From the NCBI GenBank assembly GCA_037893225.1, contig JAZGUH010000442.1, forward strand, positions 1 through 64,000: a stretch of DNA of 64,000 nucleotides, in the 5' to 3' direction. The notes below the pieces were generated by a model. The model did no database searches and was not told the DNA's origin. It was given only the letters and a program-made list of their open reading frames with translations. The translations under genes and the position numbers were made by a program. This DNA is from Hippasteria phrygiana. Lineage: Eukaryota; Echinodermata; Asteroidea; Valvatida; Goniasteridae. Below are positions 62,968-64,000 of this stretch, in pieces (the stretch's first letter is position 1; every line of letters starts with the position of its first letter).

Positions 62968-64000
62968 TTATGAATGAGTAAAGCAAGTCCATACCCCAGG
63001 GAATTTGACATGCATGGAGCAATAAATAGACGGTAACATGTACACAGATGTTGGCCGGAAAGAAAATAAAAATTGCGAGGTTTGAATTTTCTCCACAAGT
63101 TTTAACTCTAAGAAGCCGCCGATAATTGCAACATGTAGCGCCAGATCTAAGCTATCCATACATGTCAAAATTACTGAATTTGGTTGATATTTCATGCAAT
63201 TATGAATGAGTAAAGCAAGTCCATACCCCAGGGAATTTGACAGGCATGGAGCAATAAATAGAAGGTAATATGCACACAGATGTTGGCCGGAAAGAAAATA
63301 AACATTGCGAGGTTTGAATTTTCTCCACAAGTTTTAACTCTAAGAAGCCGCCGATAATTGCAACATGTAGCGCCAGATCTAAGCTATCCATACATGTCAA
63401 AATTACTGAATTTGGTTGATATTTCATGCAATTATGAATGAGTAAAGCAAGTCCATACCCCAGGGAATTTGACATGCATGGAGCAATAAATAGACGGTAA
63501 CATGTACACAGATGTTGGCCGGAAAGAAAATAAACATTGCGAGGTTTGAATTTTCTCCACAAGTTTTAACTCTAAGAAGCCGCCGATGATTGCAACATGT
63601 AGCGCCAGATCTAAGCTATCCATACATGTCAAAATTACTGCATTTGGTTGATATTTCATGCAGTTATGAATGAATAAAGCAAGTCCATACCCCAGGGAAT
63701 TTGACATGTATGGAGCAATAAATAGACGGTAATATGTACACAGATGTTGGCCGGAAAGAAAATAAACATTGCGAGGTTTGAATTTTCTCCACAAGTTTTA
63801 ACTCTAAGAAGCCGCCGATGATTGCAACATGTAGCGCCAGATCTAAGCTATCCATACATGTCAAAATTACTGAATTTGGTTGATATTTCATGCAATTATG
63901 AATGAGTAAAGCAAGTCATACCCCAGGCAATTTGACATGCATGGAGCAATAAATAGACGGTAACATGTACACAGATGTTGGCCGGAAAGAAAATAAACAT
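62968..64000 (+). repeat. Right end of window, matching 53.5-54.5 kb (offset 9,495 bp)
   Basis: The unit order from 62,968 to the end repeats that from 53,473 at 9,495 bp (41 monomers), including the CATGCAGTTATG unit near 63,660 and the GGCAATTTGAC unit near 63,925. The final unit starts at 63,948 and is cut after 53 bp by the window edge, so the array continues beyond it. Confidence 0.7.

Larger units (their letters stand above)
1..64000 (+). repeat. Satellite DNA array, 232-bp monomer, about 276 units in direct tandem
   Basis: The same unit recurs without interruption from the first to the last base. Successive units start at the AATAAATAG motif (1, 233 and so on), and the last, incomplete one starts at 63,948. 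Units are 232 bp, or 231 bp when GTCC is shortened to GTC near the unit end, or 233 bp when an A is added before CATGTC. All units have one orientation. No unique spacer, mobile element or gene separates any of them. Unit-to-unit differences are a few substitutions, so divergence is low. Long homogeneous satellite arrays of this kind are typical of centromeric or heterochromatic regions of eukaryotes; the location here is inference. No stretch over 300 bases contains anything but this repeat. Confidence 0.98.
46778..64000 (+). repeat. Domain III: array segment with CATAGCCTAGGG / CATACACTAGGG units
   Basis: Private variants define this end of the window: CATAGCCTAGGG (near 50,020, 51,641, 52,798, 56,737, 59,285, 60,906 and 62,527), CATACACTAGGG (near 50,252, 51,873, 56,968, 59,516, 61,137, 61,832 and 62,758), GAATCCGCC (near 49,911, 51,532, 52,690 and 60,797), GACGTTAAC (near 49,597, 51,218 and 60,483) and AAATTAACATTG (near 52,411, 55,887, 58,435, 61,677 and 62,371). 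The extra-A 233-bp units and nine-T units of domain II are absent. By eye no unit here has GTGTTAACTC; all have TTTTAACTC. The CATGCAGTTATG and GGCAATTTGAC units are shared with domain II. Confidence 0.75.

Noticed and set aside
180..63891. Many overlapping minus-strand open frames of 63-120 codons, one or more per monomer
   Set aside because: They are the satellite read in two frames. A 232-bp unit shifts the frame by one, so translation enters the next unit in another frame and ends at TAA near ATTCATAA; a 231-bp unit keeps the frame but meets TGA at GGGGTATGAC. No frame is kept along the array, and the differences between units show no codon pattern. They are not genes.
1..64000. CRISPR array
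   Set aside because: There are no unique spacers between short repeats; the full 232-bp unit is itself repeated, and the length is far outside CRISPR repeats.
1..64000. Tandem-repeat protein gene (surface antigen or similar)
   Set aside because: The commonest unit length, 232 bp, is not a multiple of three, and stops occur in every unit in all frames.
1..64000. CENP-B box (consensus TTCG....A..CGGG)
   Set aside because: No unit contains a match; the only TTCG seen is in the one-base-deletion variants near 19,512 and 22,060 and in the GAATTCGA nine-T units, and none is followed by the rest of the motif.
1..64000. Array produced by assembly error
   Set aside because: It cannot be excluded for copy number, but ordered private variants at several different offsets and distinct domains are not what simple false duplication would create. 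It remains a caution for 30,087-37,046 and for the short 695/697-bp duplications.

Overview
The whole 64-kb window is one uninterrupted head-to-tail array of a single AT-rich satellite repeat. The unit is 232 bp, with common 231-bp and rarer 233-bp variants, and about 276 units fit in the window. All units point the same way. I see no unique sequence, transposon, inverted segment, RNA gene or credible protein gene anywhere. The window opens and closes inside the array, so neither edge is visible. This is what satellite DNA of a eukaryotic chromosome looks like (centromeric, pericentromeric or another heterochromatic block). I do not recognise the monomer and cannot name the organism. The first unit is 38% GC by my count (81 A, 62 T, 47 G, 42 C), with 6 CpG against about 8.5 expected, so CpG is only mildly reduced.

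The information lies in how monomer variants are ordered. Diagnostic substitutions and one-base indels recur at exact distances, which gives higher-order repeats (HORs) of 3, 6, 7, 8, 9, 11, 13 and 15 monomers. Four domains can be told apart by private variants. The first is about 370-9,692 (domain I: irregular 7/8/9-monomer HORs, marked by a GCATGAAGC variant and by TAATGGCAA). The second is 9,693-45,387 (domain II: marked by 233-bp units with an extra A and by ten units carrying a nine-T substitution). The third is 45,388-46,777 (a short island of domain-I type). The fourth is 46,778-64,000 (domain III: marked by CATAGCCTAGGG, CATACACTAGGG, GAATCCGCC and GACGTTAAC). The first ~370 bases carry two domain-II variants, so domain I appears to be flanked by domain-II-type units.

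The clearest recent events are: two almost identical 3,480-bp units (15 monomers) at 30,087-37,046, with a third copy short by exactly two monomers; an 11-monomer period (2,548-2,550 bp) in four separate blocks of different composition; a 3-kb segment copied 11,364 bp away; and a domain-I fragment repeated in phase 44,262 bp away. This fits repeated unequal exchange or amplification in steps of whole monomers.

Within each monomer, two edge regions hold most variation, while a central segment of about 50 bp around an AGATCT site with imperfect dyad symmetry is well conserved. Short open frames on the minus strand result from the repeat and are not annotated as genes. There is no sign of a multi-gene system here; the interest is in the structure and evolution of the array. 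All offsets were read by eye from marker variants, not from an alignment.
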